Part shown: positions 8,404 to 16,026 of the stretch, one piece after another | Layout: each line of letters starts with the position of its first letter | Position numbering within the stretch: position 1 is the stretch's first letter | Assembly (NCBI RefSeq): GCF_004118265.1 | Contig: NZ_SDHW01000009.1 | Location: 18,076 to 82,075 of the forward strand | Reading direction: 5' to 3' | From: Lacibacter luteus | GTDB taxonomy: Bacteria > Bacteroidota > Bacteroidia > Chitinophagales > Chitinophagaceae | Length of the DNA stretch: 64,000 nucleotides | Position numbers and translations under genes: made by a program | The notes under the pieces: model-generated | What the model saw: the letters and a program-made list of their open reading frames with translations, nothing else | The model's database searches: none | Told to the model about the DNA's origin: nothing

Positions 8404-8589
8404 ATGGAAATACGAATGATACACAAGGCAATTACCTATGCGCTGGATTTTATAAGCGGCACTACTTTCATCGGTGCAATTTTTACCGGCCATACAGCAT
8501 TAGCCATATTGGGTGGGCTGGCATCAGTAGCGGCGTTGATCAACCACATCGATCAGATTTATAAACGAAACAAAAAAGGAGAAAATTAA
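8404..8589 (+). CDS. small membrane protein, holin candidate
   Basis: A 61-aa protein with one or two short hydrophobic helices (ALDFISGTTFIGAIFTGHTA and LAILGGLASVAALI) and a basic C-terminus (YKRNKKGEN). Size, charge distribution and position directly before a second small membrane protein and a spanin-like gene suggest a phage holin or antiholin. ATG at 8404 was used; a second ATG four codons on is also possible. There is no sequence signature specific enough to prove holin function. Confidence 0.5.
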   Translation: MEIRMIHKAITYALDFISGTTFIGAIFTGHTALAILGGLASVAALINHIDQIYKRNKKGEN

Positions 8590-8590
8590 T

Positions 8591-8833
8591 ATGTGGGATA
8601 AACTTAACCGACAAAAATTTATGCACCTCGCAGCAGGTGCAGTGCTCATCTTACTTATTATACAAATCATCCTCAACAGCATTGCTATTTACTATTTAAG
8701 CAATATGCTTGGGGTAGATGCTTTTGAGCGCATTAATATTAAGATGCTGGACATTGTTAAGGATACAGTAATGATTGTACTACTGTACTTCTTTGGCCGT
8801 AACCAAAAGAACGATACCGAAAACAAAGACTAA
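8591..8833 (+). CDS. small membrane protein, holin candidate
   Basis: An 80-aa protein with two predicted membrane helices (about residues 12-34, AGAVLILLIIQIILNSIAIY, and about 53-68, TVMIVLLYFFG) and a charged C-terminus ending NQKNDTENKD. It starts two bases after the previous stop and its stop overlaps the next start (TAATG), so it belongs to the lysis block. Two-helix proteins of this size are typical holins. Which of the two small membrane proteins forms the hole cannot be told from sequence. Confidence 0.5.
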   Translation: MWDKLNRQKFMHLAAGAVLILLIIQIILNSIAIYYLSNMLGVDAFERINIKMLDIVKDTVMIVLLYFFGRNQKNDTENKD

Positions 8834-9576
8834 TGAAACTACTGACTGCCTTTTTACTCCTTGCCATGCTATGCAGCTGCGGCACTTTGCGCAAACTTAA
8901 AAGCAACTTTAAGTATAGTTATAAAAGTGATTCTGTTGCAGTACAGACGCAAACTGTTGACAGCACCGGCACAACTGTAAGTAAAACCGATGAACAAAGC
9001 GGCATTGATGTACAGGTTGAATTTGAACCAGGTAGTAAGGACACAGCTGTTACTATTGAGATTGTTACTTATCCGGTAACCGCTGATGATTATATACCTC
9101 AAACTATACAGGTAAAAACAAGCAGTAAGCCGAAAGGCATTAAGTACAAGCAGCAGCAAAAAAAGCAAACTGAACAACAACAAACGAGTGCTGTAAAAAC
9201 CAATACAGACAGCAAGGTTGCTGTAAGTGAAGTTGCTAAAGCAAAAGAAGTTGATTTAGTTAAAAAGCGTGTGGTAGTATCGTGGTGGTGGTATTTGTTT
9301 CTGTTGCTGGCATTGCTACTTGTACTGTACCGTTACCGAAAACCAATACTTGCATTCATCAAATCAAAAATTATAATTATGAAGAAGTTCTTTTTAGTAG
9401 CCATTACAGGGCTGTTCTTATTCGGCTGTGGTGTAGCACCCGATAAAACCAATACAAAAGTTGAGGAACGGCAATCGCTCATGCGGCCTGATAATCCGCT
9501 GGATTGGGAGCATGTATATGTTGACAGTGTGGGCAAATATGCTGTGTTGAAACAGGTGAATGGTAAAGGCACGTAG
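8833..9576 (+). CDS. unimolecular spanin-like lipoprotein fused to a second lipoprotein
   Basis: A 247-aa reading frame that looks like two genes in one. Residues 1-17 are a lipoprotein signal ending in a lipobox (LCSCG), residues 20-150 a polar Gln/Lys/Thr-rich periplasmic stretch, and residues about 153-173 a strong membrane helix (WWWYLFLLLALLLVLYRYRK). An N-terminal lipid anchor plus C-terminal inner-membrane helix is the design of u-spanins (phage T1 gp11), which join both membranes at lysis. At residue 183 (base 9379) a second full lipoprotein signal begins (MKKFFLVAITGLFLFGCG), so an ancestral stop between the two was probably lost. The frame ends at TAG 9574-9576 but stays open beyond it. 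Confidence 0.6.
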   Translation: MKLLTAFLLLAMLCSCGTLRKLKSNFKYSYKSDSVAVQTQTVDSTGTTVSKTDEQSGIDVQVEFEPGSKDTAVTIEIVTYPVTADDYIPQTIQVKTSSKPKGIKYKQQQKKQTEQQQTSAVKTNTDSKVAVSEVAKAKEVDLVKKRVVVSWWWYLFLLLALLLVLYRYRKPILAFIKSKIIIMKKFFLVAITGLFLFGCGVAPDKTNTKVEERQSLMRPDNPLDWEHVYVDSVGKYAVLKQVNGKGT

Positions 9577-9639
9577 GTACAGATCGATACAACTTTTAAG
9601 GTGCAGAAGAAAATTGCTAAAAGTACTTTTTGGATTCAA

Positions 9640-10002
9640 ATGAGTTCAAGGCATGTAAAGCAGTTTATGCAGTTTATCGATTACTTTCCTAAGCAGGCTT
9701 TACCCGGCATTGTGCTTATTGTTGTTTTCCTTTCAATGACGATTTACACCTTATACAAAAACGGCTGGCACATCAGTGGGTTGAGCTTTGGTGCTGCATG
9801 CGCTTTTGTATTTACCCTCGGTTGGTTTATTTGGATGATACAACATACCCCTGCTGATTTAAGTGATAACAACCGAAAGCAGCTGAGCCGTGCTGAGTAT
9901 GAATATTGGATGAAGAAAGACCCCACCTTCGACACATACTGGCTGGAGAAATGGGAGCGCAACGAGCTAACAGGTATTACTAATCCAAATGCTAAGAAAT
10001 GA
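9640..10002 (+). CDS. phage membrane protein of unknown function
   Basis: A 120-aa protein with two membrane helices (ALPGIVLIVVFLSMTIYTLY and LSFGAACAFVFTLGWFIWMI) and a polar C-terminal tail with aromatic residues (YEYWMKKDPTFDTYWLEKWE). I chose ATG 9640; a GTG at 9601 is an alternative, but the bases from 9577 to 9639 continue the frame of the upstream lipoprotein across its TAG and may belong to that gene. It is joined to the next gene by an ATGA overlap. Similar pairs of small membrane proteins follow lysis genes in Bacteroidetes prophages; their role is unknown. Confidence 0.45.
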   Translation: MSSRHVKQFMQFIDYFPKQALPGIVLIVVFLSMTIYTLYKNGWHISGLSFGAACAFVFTLGWFIWMIQHTPADLSDNNRKQLSRAEYEYWMKKDPTFDTYWLEKWERNELTGITNPNAKK

Positions 10003-10331
10003 TTATCCTCTCTCTCTTGTTTTTTGCAATAGCAGCAGCATGCAGTGCTGTAATGGACAGGGTTGAAAACGAACCTGCTTTTTACAAATCTGTTTTCCGC
10101 TATAACGATGCGAAATACTGGCTGAAAACAGAAAGCTGGAAGCATGCGAAGCGGTTCTTCGGTTGGAAAGCTGATGCGTGGCATATTGCAAAAAGTGTGA
10201 TGGTGATCTTTTGTGCATTGACTGCACTAACCTATGTGCCGGTTGTTGGATGGTTTGCTGACTTATGTATTTATGGCCTTGTTTGGAATATTACGTTTAA
10301 CCTTATGTATAACAGGCTGTTTAAACAATAA
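9999..10331 (+). CDS. phage membrane protein of unknown function
   Basis: A 110-aa protein starting in an ATGA overlap with the gene before. It has an N-terminal helix (ILSLLFFAIAAACSAVMD) and two C-terminal helices (AKSVMVIFCALTALTYVPVV, and YGLVWNITFNLMY). The middle part is aromatic and basic (YNDAKYWLKTESWKHAKRFF). I recognise this layout from many Bacteroidetes prophages, always unnamed. It is the last intact gene of the block; a hairpin terminator follows 26 bases later. Confidence 0.5.
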   Translation: MIILSLLFFAIAAACSAVMDRVENEPAFYKSVFRYNDAKYWLKTESWKHAKRFFGWKADAWHIAKSVMVIFCALTALTYVPVVGWFADLCIYGLVWNITFNLMYNRLFKQ

Positions 10332-10357
10332 TTTTTCTCATGCAGTTGGTTTTGGTT

Positions 10358-10388
10358 GGCCTGCTGTATCTACAGCGGGCCGTTTATT
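10358..10388 (+). terminator. hairpin terminator after phage lysis block
   Basis: An 11-pair stem (GGCCTGCTGTA paired with TACAGCGGGCC, one T-G wobble) with a two-base loop, followed by GTTTATTT. It lies 26 bases after the last membrane-protein gene and before the methylase remnant. Confidence 0.6.
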
Positions 10389-10424
10389 TGGGAGTACAGG
10401 CAAGTAACACTCAAATAAACAAGT

Positions 10425-10933
10425 ATGAAAATTCAGTTAAAGACCCCGATCACCTATTATGGTGGCAAGCAAAAATTATGTAGTAAAATTCTTTCAATTA
10501 TTCCTCCTCATCTTCTTTACTGTGAATCGTTTGTTGACGGTGGTGCTGTTTTCTTTGGAAAAGAGCCGAGCGATTCGGAAGTGTTGAACGACACGAATAA
10601 AGAACTGATCAACTTCTACCAGGTTGTTAAGAATAAGTTTGTTGACTTGGAGACGATGATCCGTGTCACGCTTCATAGTAGAAGGCTGCATGCCGATGCA
10701 TCAGTAGTTTATAACAATCCTCATTTGTTTGATGAAGTAAAACGGGCATGGGCTTGGTGGGTACTGGCTACTCAAAGCTTCAGCAGTATTATCGATGGCT
10801 CTTGGGGCTACGATAAAAAGAGCAACACTACCAGTAAGAAGGTAAGCTCAACAACCGGGCTGCTTACGAAAAGATTATTGCGGCTATTGAGCGATATTTG
10901 AAGCCGATTTTTGCACAAAACCCCGACTTTTGA
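10425..10933 (+). pseudogene. D12-class DNA adenine methylase, truncated and frameshifted
   Basis: The first 140 codons match the N-terminal part of Dam-like N6-adenine methylases: TPITYYGGK (the S-adenosylmethionine-binding loop), the FVDGGAVFF segment, and GSWGYDKKSNTT. The frame then slips near 10846-10855 and ends at a TGA/TAA-type stop at 10901 after an unlike tail. Another frame, open from about 10843 to TGA 10931-10933, reads very protein-like (NNRAAYEKIIAAIERYLKP). Even joined, the product lacks the catalytic D-P-P-Y motif and the target recognition domain, so about half of a normal 260-300-aa enzyme is missing. It is best seen as a decayed gene at the right border of the prophage. 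Confidence 0.7.
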
Positions 10934-11046
10934 AAAGTGTTAAAATATATACGCTACGTTTTTTTAATTTATACGGGGCGTTTTTGCGCCTTTATGAGTA
11001 TAACAGACAGTAGTGGTAATAAAAGCTTTCGCATAATAGTTGTTAT

Positions 11047-11190
11047 TTAAAGTTGAATGATTGCAGTTTGTTGAATGTTTCGGTTAATTTTTGCCACATG
11101 CATATCCGTAAAAATGATGAGCAGCAGAATAAGCACAAGTACAAGCAACAGGAGGATAATAAGGTCTGTGTATTTTTTAATGATGGGCAT
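11047..11190 (-). CDS. 47-aa single-pass membrane protein (unlisted small ORF)
   Basis: Reading the minus strand from ATG at 11190 to TAA at 11047-11049 gives 47 residues: a basic start (MPIIKKYTD), one uninterrupted run of about 20 Leu/Ile/Val residues (residues 10-27), then FTDMHVAKINRN and a polar end. This is a well-formed small membrane protein. It lies in the otherwise gene-free stretch between the prophage remnant and the host regulator, with no neighbour in an operon. No family is recognised. The clean topology argues for a real gene; the lack of any visible promoter or ribosome site leaves doubt. Confidence 0.4.
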   Translation of the reverse strand: MPIIKKYTDLIILLLLVLVLILLLIIFTDMHVAKINRNIQQTAIIQL

Positions 11191-11291
11191 GCAGCATGTT
11201 TCATCTAAACTACTTCCGGGGAGAGGTGGATTGCAATTTTTTGGGCTGGCAAATGCCTGTCAGGTACCTGTCAAAAACCTGTCAATGAATA

Positions 11292-11375
11292 GAAAATGGA
11301 AAATCGAAAGTTGAAAGTGGGAAGTAAAAGTTGTAAGCGGCTTTATTTTCGATTTTTAACTTTCAACTTTTCACT
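11292..11375. repeat. heptamer-periodic inverted repeat
   Basis: The left arm (11292-11340) divides into seven 7-base units such as GAAAATG, GAAAATC, GAAAGTT. The right arm (11341-11375) divides into units such as TTTAACT, TTCAACT, TTTCACT, largely complementary to the left. The best-paired core is 11307-11317 with 11360-11370. It sits just after the stop of the minus-strand TPR regulator and could act as its 3' hairpin. Confidence 0.7.
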
Positions 11376-11379
11376 TGCA

Positions 11380-13059
11380 TCAAATGCCTGCAATGATCGT
11401 TTCTAACTCCACCGTTGTTCCTGTGCCAAATCGCTGACGAAGACGGTGGCGGGTTTTGTGTACACTATCCAAACCAATGCCCTGCATGGCAGCGATCTGT
11501 TTGGTGTTGAGTTGAATTTTCAGGAGTGCAGCCATCCGTTGCTCAGCTTCGGTAATGCCGGGGGCTTTCTCCCGAAGCAGTTTAAAAAAGGAAGGATATG
11601 TTTTTTCAAACAGCGATTTAAAGTTTTGCCAGTCAGCTTCAGTGAGGATCATCTGCCGGCTGAGTTCTCCTATGGTTTGTGCATCGTGTTGCTTATGCTG
11701 CTGATGTTCGATACTTGCCTGCAGTTCTTCAATACGACTGTTCTTGTTAATGATCTCGTGTTTGAACAATTCCAGTTCTTTGGCCGCCTGCAGTTGTTGT
11801 TGCTCTGCTTTTTTTCTTCTGCTGTTGAGCCACCAAATGGCAATGGCAGCAATGAGCACAAGCAAGGCAATGCCGATATTCCGTTTATTGACGGCATTGC
11901 TTTTTTCCTCCGTCATTCTTTTTAATGCCAGTTGTTCTTTTTCATATTCCGCTTTTACAAACACATAACGGTTGTTGCTTGCTTCACGTGCAAGACTCAC
12001 ACTATCGTTATAAGTACGGATGAGTTTTAAATACGGATAAGCTTTTTCCGGTTGCCCCATTGTTTCATAACAGGCAGCTAATGCTTCATACACACGGTTG
12101 AGCAGTTCTTTATTTTTTCCATTGTTCAGCTCGGCACTTTTCAGCAATGCAGCAATAGCTGTTTGATGATCGTTTTCCTGCATCGCAATTTTACCCTTCA
12201 TTTCATAAGCGATCAACAGATCATCGGGCTCTTTACTTGCTTTTGCAATTTCAAACAAACGGGCATCAACCATCTTTGCACTATCCAGCATTCCCAATGC
12301 AACAAATGATGGCAGCCGGTTTTTGTAAGCGATCTCCTGCCACACCGGTTTGTTTATTTCGATGCAATAGTTCTGCAGCTTTTCAAAGTAATAAATAGCC
12401 GAATCATGTTTCTGCAACTTACGATACGCCAGCCCCAGGTTGTTATAGGTGTACATAAAACGGAAAGGCTTCACCAATGTATCGGCCAGCTTCAATCCTG
12501 TACGCAAATGATCAATCGCATCCTGCGGATAACCGGCCACCAGCAATGCCTCACCCACCCACAAATAAAAAATACTGACTGCTGCAAAATTTTCTACACC
12601 AAGATAGTCATGCAGTCGAAGTGAAGTGATGGCATATTGCACAGCCAGTTCATACTTGTTCATGGAGTTGAGCATTTCACTGTACCATCGGCCAAACTCT
12701 GCCTGCAGGTAAGGATCTTCCATTTCAACTGCCTCATTAAGGCATACTTTCATTTGTGCAGCATACAATGAATCGCCTTCTTTCAAATGATAGAAAAACA
12801 ATTTTGCCTTTACACTCCTGCCCAGCAACTGTAACCGTTTGTTTCCTTTGGCACAGGCTGCTTCAATTTCTGTAGCGGCTTTGATCTTTGATGTGGAATC
12901 TATCTTGGTAATATCGTAGTAAACGCTATAGTGTTTTGCTACCTGTTGTTTGCTTTCATCTTTTAAACGGTTTACCCACTCATCTATCGGAAGTTTTTTT
13001 TGTGCAGCAGCACACAGGGTAATGAGCAGACATGCAGATATAAGCTGAGCGACTTTCAT
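11380..13059 (-). CDS. TPR-containing membrane regulator with C-terminal HTH
   Basis: A 559-aa protein: signal peptide (MKVAQLISACLLITLCAAAQ), a periplasmic array of TPR-like helical repeats over about residues 25-370 (e.g. FRFMYTYNNLGLAYRKLQKH), one membrane helix near residue 395 (IGIALLVLIAAIAIWWLN), a coiled coil (KAEQQQLQAAKELELFKHEI) and a cytoplasmic end with a LuxR/GerE-like helix-turn-helix (LNTKQIAAMQGIGLDSVHKT then RHRLRQRFG). This layout, common in Bacteroidetes, couples an outside signal directly to transcription without a kinase. Target genes are unknown; no partner sits next to it, though it stands alone beside the prophage border. Confidence 0.8.
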   Translation of the reverse strand: MKVAQLISACLLITLCAAAQKKLPIDEWVNRLKDESKQQVAKHYSVYYDITKIDSTSKIKAATEIEAACAKGNKRLQLLGRSVKAKLFFYHLKEGDSLYAAQMKVCLNEAVEMEDPYLQAEFGRWYSEMLNSMNKYELAVQYAITSLRLHDYLGVENFAAVSIFYLWVGEALLVAGYPQDAIDHLRTGLKLADTLVKPFRFMYTYNNLGLAYRKLQKHDSAIYYFEKLQNYCIEINKPVWQEIAYKNRLPSFVALGMLDSAKMVDARLFEIAKASKEPDDLLIAYEMKGKIAMQENDHQTAIAALLKSAELNNGKNKELLNRVYEALAACYETMGQPEKAYPYLKLIRTYNDSVSLAREASNNRYVFVKAEYEKEQLALKRMTEEKSNAVNKRNIGIALLVLIAAIAIWWLNSRRKKAEQQQLQAAKELELFKHEIINKNSRIEELQASIEHQQHKQHDAQTIGELSRQMILTEADWQNFKSLFEKTYPSFFKLLREKAPGITEAEQRMAALLKIQLNTKQIAAMQGIGLDSVHKTRHRLRQRFGTGTTVELETIIAGI

Positions 13060-13228
13060 TGAGACCTTTAAAATAAGTAATAAATGGATTTTTTTACATT
13101 ATCTGTTGATGAGTTTCTGTTGCAGTGGCGGTTCTGTAATCTGCCTGCTGATTTATATCTTTAAGGATACTGCTGAAAGACCAGGTGCCGACATGTAAAT
13201 AGCAGTATCAATCTTCAATCATTATTAT

Positions 13229-13600
13229 ATGACCGAATGTGTTCCTTTCCTGTTGGTGAAAAATATTCCTGCTGCCATTGCATGGTATGAGCAGTTGGGC
13301 TTTTCCTGTGTGGCCACCAATCTTATTTGGGAGCCTGACTGTGAAATCAACTGGGCAAGAATTGAATGGGATGGCGCTGCCTTTATGATCGGTCCTGATG
13401 AAAGATCTGTGATTGCAGATAAAAAAGATACCGGTCTATGGTTTAATGTAGTTTCTATTGATGCGATTTTTGCAACACTTATCCAACAAGGAATTGAAAC
13501 AGAATTTGAAGCTGAAACATTTTATGGAAGAAGCGTTGTTTCGTTTAAAGATCTTGATGGGTTTGTGGTTTCGTTTTCTTGTGAGGTGAAAAAACAATAA
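13229..13600 (+). CDS. VOC-fold protein (glyoxalase/bleomycin-resistance family)
   Basis: A 123-aa single-domain protein with the paired beta-alpha-beta-beta-beta units of the vicinal oxygen chelate fold: VPFLLVKNIPAAIAWYEQLG at the N-terminus and VVSFKDLDGFVVSFS at the C-terminus. Proteins like this may bind antibiotics such as bleomycin or carry out small-molecule chemistry; the usual first metal-binding His near residue 6 is not evident, so an enzymatic role is uncertain. It is monocistronic and convergent with groEL, separated from it by two hairpins. A TATCTTTA element near 13158 may be its -7 box. Confidence 0.7.
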   Translation: MTECVPFLLVKNIPAAIAWYEQLGFSCVATNLIWEPDCEINWARIEWDGAAFMIGPDERSVIADKKDTGLWFNVVSIDAIFATLIQQGIETEFEAETFYGRSVVSFKDLDGFVVSFSCEVKKQ

Positions 13601-13615
13601 CGGAACACTTGATTT

Positions 13616-13653
13616 TTTCTTATCGGTTGGTGCCTCCTCCAACCGATAAGAAA
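13616..13653. other. perfect 15-bp inverted repeat between convergent genes
   Basis: TTTCTTATCGGTTGG pairs perfectly with CCAACCGATAAGAAA around an 8-base loop, 15 bases after the VOC stop. There is no strong T-run after it on either strand, so it may be a 3'-end stabilising or rho-assisted hairpin rather than a classic terminator. Confidence 0.7.
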
Positions 13654-13674
13654 TGTTGAATCTTATATTGATTT

Positions 13675-13714
13675 AAAAACAAAGTCCCCCGGAAACCCGG
13701 AGGACTTTGTTTTT
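13675..13714. terminator. bidirectional terminator between VOC gene and groEL
   Basis: AAAACAAAGTCC pairs with GGACTTTGTTTT, with an inner CCGG/CCGG pair. The stem has T-runs leaving on both strands, as expected between a plus-strand gene ending at 13600 and groEL ending at 13796 on the minus strand. Confidence 0.85.
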
Positions 13715-13759
13715 ATCTTCAAACCGTTACCAGTTTTTGAAGCGATTGAAGTTAATGCA

Positions 13760-13794
13760 CTTCGTACTTCTAACTTCTTATCTCGTACTTCAAA
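13760..13794. repeat. heptamer-periodic array after groEL
   Basis: Five consecutive 7-base units (CTTCGTA, CTTCTAA, CTTCTTA, TCTCGTA, CTTCAAA) end two bases before the groEL stop codon. A short, poorly matching opposite arm (TTGAAGC, GATTGAAGT) lies at about 13737-13752. The same unit type reappears at 55041-55075. Confidence 0.65.
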
Positions 13795-13795
13795 A

Positions 13796-15433
13796 TTAGT
13801 AACCACCCATACCGCCCATATCAGGAGCGCCATGTGCATGCGGTTCTTCTTTCTTTGGTTTGTCAGCAATTACACACTCAGTAGTTAACAACATACCAGC
13901 GATAGAAGCTGCATTTTCCAAAGCAACACGGCTCACTTTTGTAGGATCAATTACACCAGCCTTAAACATATTTTCATATGTTTCAGTGCGTGCATTGAAA
14001 CCAAAGTCGCCTTTGCCTTCTTTAATTTTTTGTACAACGATAGAACCGTCAATACCTGCGTTGGCAGTTAATGTGCGGATAGGTTCTTCCAAAGCACGAC
14101 GGATGATTTGCATACCTGTTTGCTCGTCTTCAATCTGTCCACGAACTTTTGCTTCCAATGCATCCAGTGCACGAATGTAAGCTACGCCACCACCAGGAAC
14201 GATACCTTCTTCAACAGCAGCACGTGTTGCATGCAACGCATCATCAACACGGTCTTTCTTTTCTTTCATTTCCACTTCAGTAGCAGCACCGATGTACAAT
14301 ACTGCAACACCACCTGCTAACTTCGCTAAACGCTCTTGTAATTTTTCTTTATCGTAGTCAGAAGTTGTGTTTTCAACCTGTGCTTTGATCTGGTTAACAC
14401 GTGCAGTGATCTCGGTTTTCTTTCCTTTACCACCAACAATTGTTGTGTTGTCTTTATCAATAGTTACAGAAGAAGCCTGACCTAAGTAAGTCAAATCAGC
14501 ATTCTCTAATTTGTAACCTTGTTCTTCGCTGATAACTGTACCTGCAGTGAGGATCGCAATATCAGTGAGCATTTCTTTACGACGGTCGCCAAAGCCCGGA
14601 GCTTTTACAGCAGCCACTTTCAGTGTACCACGGAGTTTGTTTACAACCAATGTTGCCAATGCTTCACCTTCCAGATCTTCAGAGATGATCACTAAAGGAC
14701 GACCGCTTTGTGCAACTTTCTCCAGGATGTGGAGGATATCTTTCATTGCAGAGATCTTCTTATCATAGATAAGGATGTATGGGTTCTGCAATTCAGCTTC
14801 CATTTTTTCGCTGTTTGTAACGAAGTATGGAGAAATATAACCACGATCGAATTGCATGCCTTCTACTACATCAACAGTAGTATCGGTACCTTTTGCTTCT
14901 TCAACAGTAATTACACCTTCTTTACCAACTTTTGCAAATGCTTCAGCGATCAGCTTGCCGATTGTTTCATCGTTGTTTGCAGAGATAGAAGCAACCTGCT
15001 GAATTTTTTTGCTGTCGTTACCAACAGTTTGTGATTGACCTTTCAGGTTTTCAACCACAAGACGTACTGCTTTATCAATACCACGTTTCAGATCCATTGG
15101 GTTTGCACCGGCAGCCACCATTTTCAAACCTTCAGCAATAATGCTTTGTGCCAATACAGTTGCAGTAGTAGTACCATCGCCTGCAATGTCTGCAGTTTTA
15201 GAAGCTACTTCTTTCACCATCTGTGCACCCATGTTTTCAATCGGGTCTTCCAGTTCAATTTCTTTTGCTACAGTAACACCATCTTTTGTAACAGCTGGTG
15301 CACCGAATTTCTTTTCAATTACCACGTTGCGACCTTTAGGACCGAGGGTAACTTTTACAGCGTTGGCCAATACGTCAACACCTTTCTTCATTTTATTTCT
15401 TCCTTCGATATCAAAGAAGATTTGCTTTGCCAT
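13796..15433 (-). CDS. groEL: chaperonin GroEL
   Basis: A 545-aa protein, the normal length for the 60-kDa chaperonin subunit. The equatorial ATPase signature ([19 protein letters not shown] and [13 protein letters not shown]), the apical domain and the flexible C-terminal Gly/Met tail (MGGMGGY) are all present. Fourteen subunits form the double ring that folds proteins together with GroES. It lies 136 bases downstream of groES on the same strand and is very likely co-transcribed, with heptamer arrays in the gap. No CIRCE (HrcA) operator is seen upstream of the operon. Confidence 0.99.
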   Translation of the reverse strand: MAKQIFFDIEGRNKMKKGVDVLANAVKVTLGPKGRNVVIEKKFGAPAVTKDGVTVAKEIELEDPIENMGAQMVKEVASKTADIAGDGTTTATVLAQSIIAEGLKMVAAGANPMDLKRGIDKAVRLVVENLKGQSQTVGNDSKKIQQVASISANNDETIGKLIAEAFAKVGKEGVITVEEAKGTDTTVDVVEGMQFDRGYISPYFVTNSEKMEAELQNPYILIYDKKISAMKDILHILEKVAQSGRPLVIISEDLEGEALATLVVNKLRGTLKVAAVKAPGFGDRRKEMLTDIAILTAGTVISEEQGYKLENADLTYLGQASSVTIDKDNTTIVGGKGKKTEITARVNQIKAQVENTTSDYDKEKLQERLAKLAGGVAVLYIGAATEVEMKEKKDRVDDALHATRAAVEEGIVPGGGVAYIRALDALEAKVRGQIEDEQTGMQIIRRALEEPIRTLTANAGIDGSIVVQKIKEGKGDFGFNARTETYENMFKAGVIDPTKVSRVALENAASIAGMLLTTECVIADKPKKEEPHAHGAPDMGGMGGY

Positions 15434-15440
15434 ATGAAAT

Positions 15441-15570
15441 AGTTTTAAGTTTTTAGTTTGTAGTTTTTTGTTACAAGCTTTTGTAACACTATCATCTGCA
15501 GTTGCGTCGCACCATTGTACAGTTAAATCTGCATGGTGCTTGGCTTGCAGCTAATAGCTCGCAGCTGTTT
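15441..15570. repeat. two heptamer arrays in the groES-groEL gap
   Basis: Bases 15441-15468 are four units of the type AGTTTTA/AGTTTGT, followed by a perfect 7-bp hairpin (GTTACAA/TTGTAAC, 15470-15487). Bases 15543-15570 are four units of a different type (GCTTGCA, GCTAATA, GCTCGCA, GCTGTTT). Both lie inside the presumed groESL transcript. Confidence 0.6.
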
Positions 15571-15851
15571 TATACAATTGCTAAAATGTCGCTTTCACGC
15601 ATGATGAGCAGGTCTGCGCCATCAATAGAGATTTCAGTACCGGCGTATTTACCATAAAGAACAACGTCGCCAACTTTTACAGTAACGGGTTCGTCTTTTT
15701 TACCGGGGCCGGCAGCCACTACAGTACCACGCTGGGGTTTTTCTTTTGCTGTGTCGGGGATGATGATACCACCTGCTGTTTTTTCTTCAGCCGGGGCAGG
15801 CTTCACAATTACCCTGTCGTGTAAAGGGGTAACACTTACCTTCTTAGCCAT
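15570..15851 (-). CDS. groES: co-chaperonin GroES
   Basis: A 93-aa protein starting at [18 protein letters not shown]; the longer reading frame up to 15905 is rejected because the extra 18 residues are outside the family and the homologous start is at 15851. The mobile loop ([19 protein letters not shown]) and the roof segment near residue 50 are present. It caps the GroEL ring. It is the first gene of the groES-groEL operon. A weak -7-like element on the minus strand (TACCTTCG, 15907-15914) could be the promoter, but its -33 partner is poor. Confidence 0.98.
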   Translation of the reverse strand: MAKKVSVTPLHDRVIVKPAPAEEKTAGGIIIPDTAKEKPQRGTVVAAGPGKKDEPVTVKVGDVVLYGKYAGTEISIDGADLLIMRESDILAIV

Positions 15852-16026
15852 AATTATTCTTTTTTGGTTTTTAATGAAAATGATTTCACCCGCTTTGACG
15901 GGCATGCGAAGGTAAGCGAATACAGTGCCGTGGGGCCGAAATGTGCAAAATTTTCAGGAATGGCAAAATAAAGGTCAAATAAGCCCGTAAACTGACAGAT
16001 GCGGAAAGACATTTTAACAGGCAGTT

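Noticed and set aside
1..10331. Contractile injection system (PVC/tailocin-like) instead of prophage
   Set aside because: Holin-like and spanin-like genes and a methylase remnant suit a phage better, and no injection-system AAA ATPase or effector genes are visible; the missing left part could still change this.
1..10933. Recoding of TAG (as in some crAss-like phages) to explain the in-frame TAG at 9574
   Set aside because: TAG is used as a normal stop at 2738, 4593 and 8379 with correct overlaps to following genes, so a general recoding is not needed.
11075..11314. Plus-strand 79-aa ORF near the prophage border
   Set aside because: Composition is not protein-like (many Ser/Arg/Met), and the opposite strand has a much better small membrane ORF over the same bases.
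13229..15905. CIRCE/HrcA operator at groESL
   Set aside because: No TTAGCACTC-N9-GAGTGCTAA-like sequence was seen upstream of groES.
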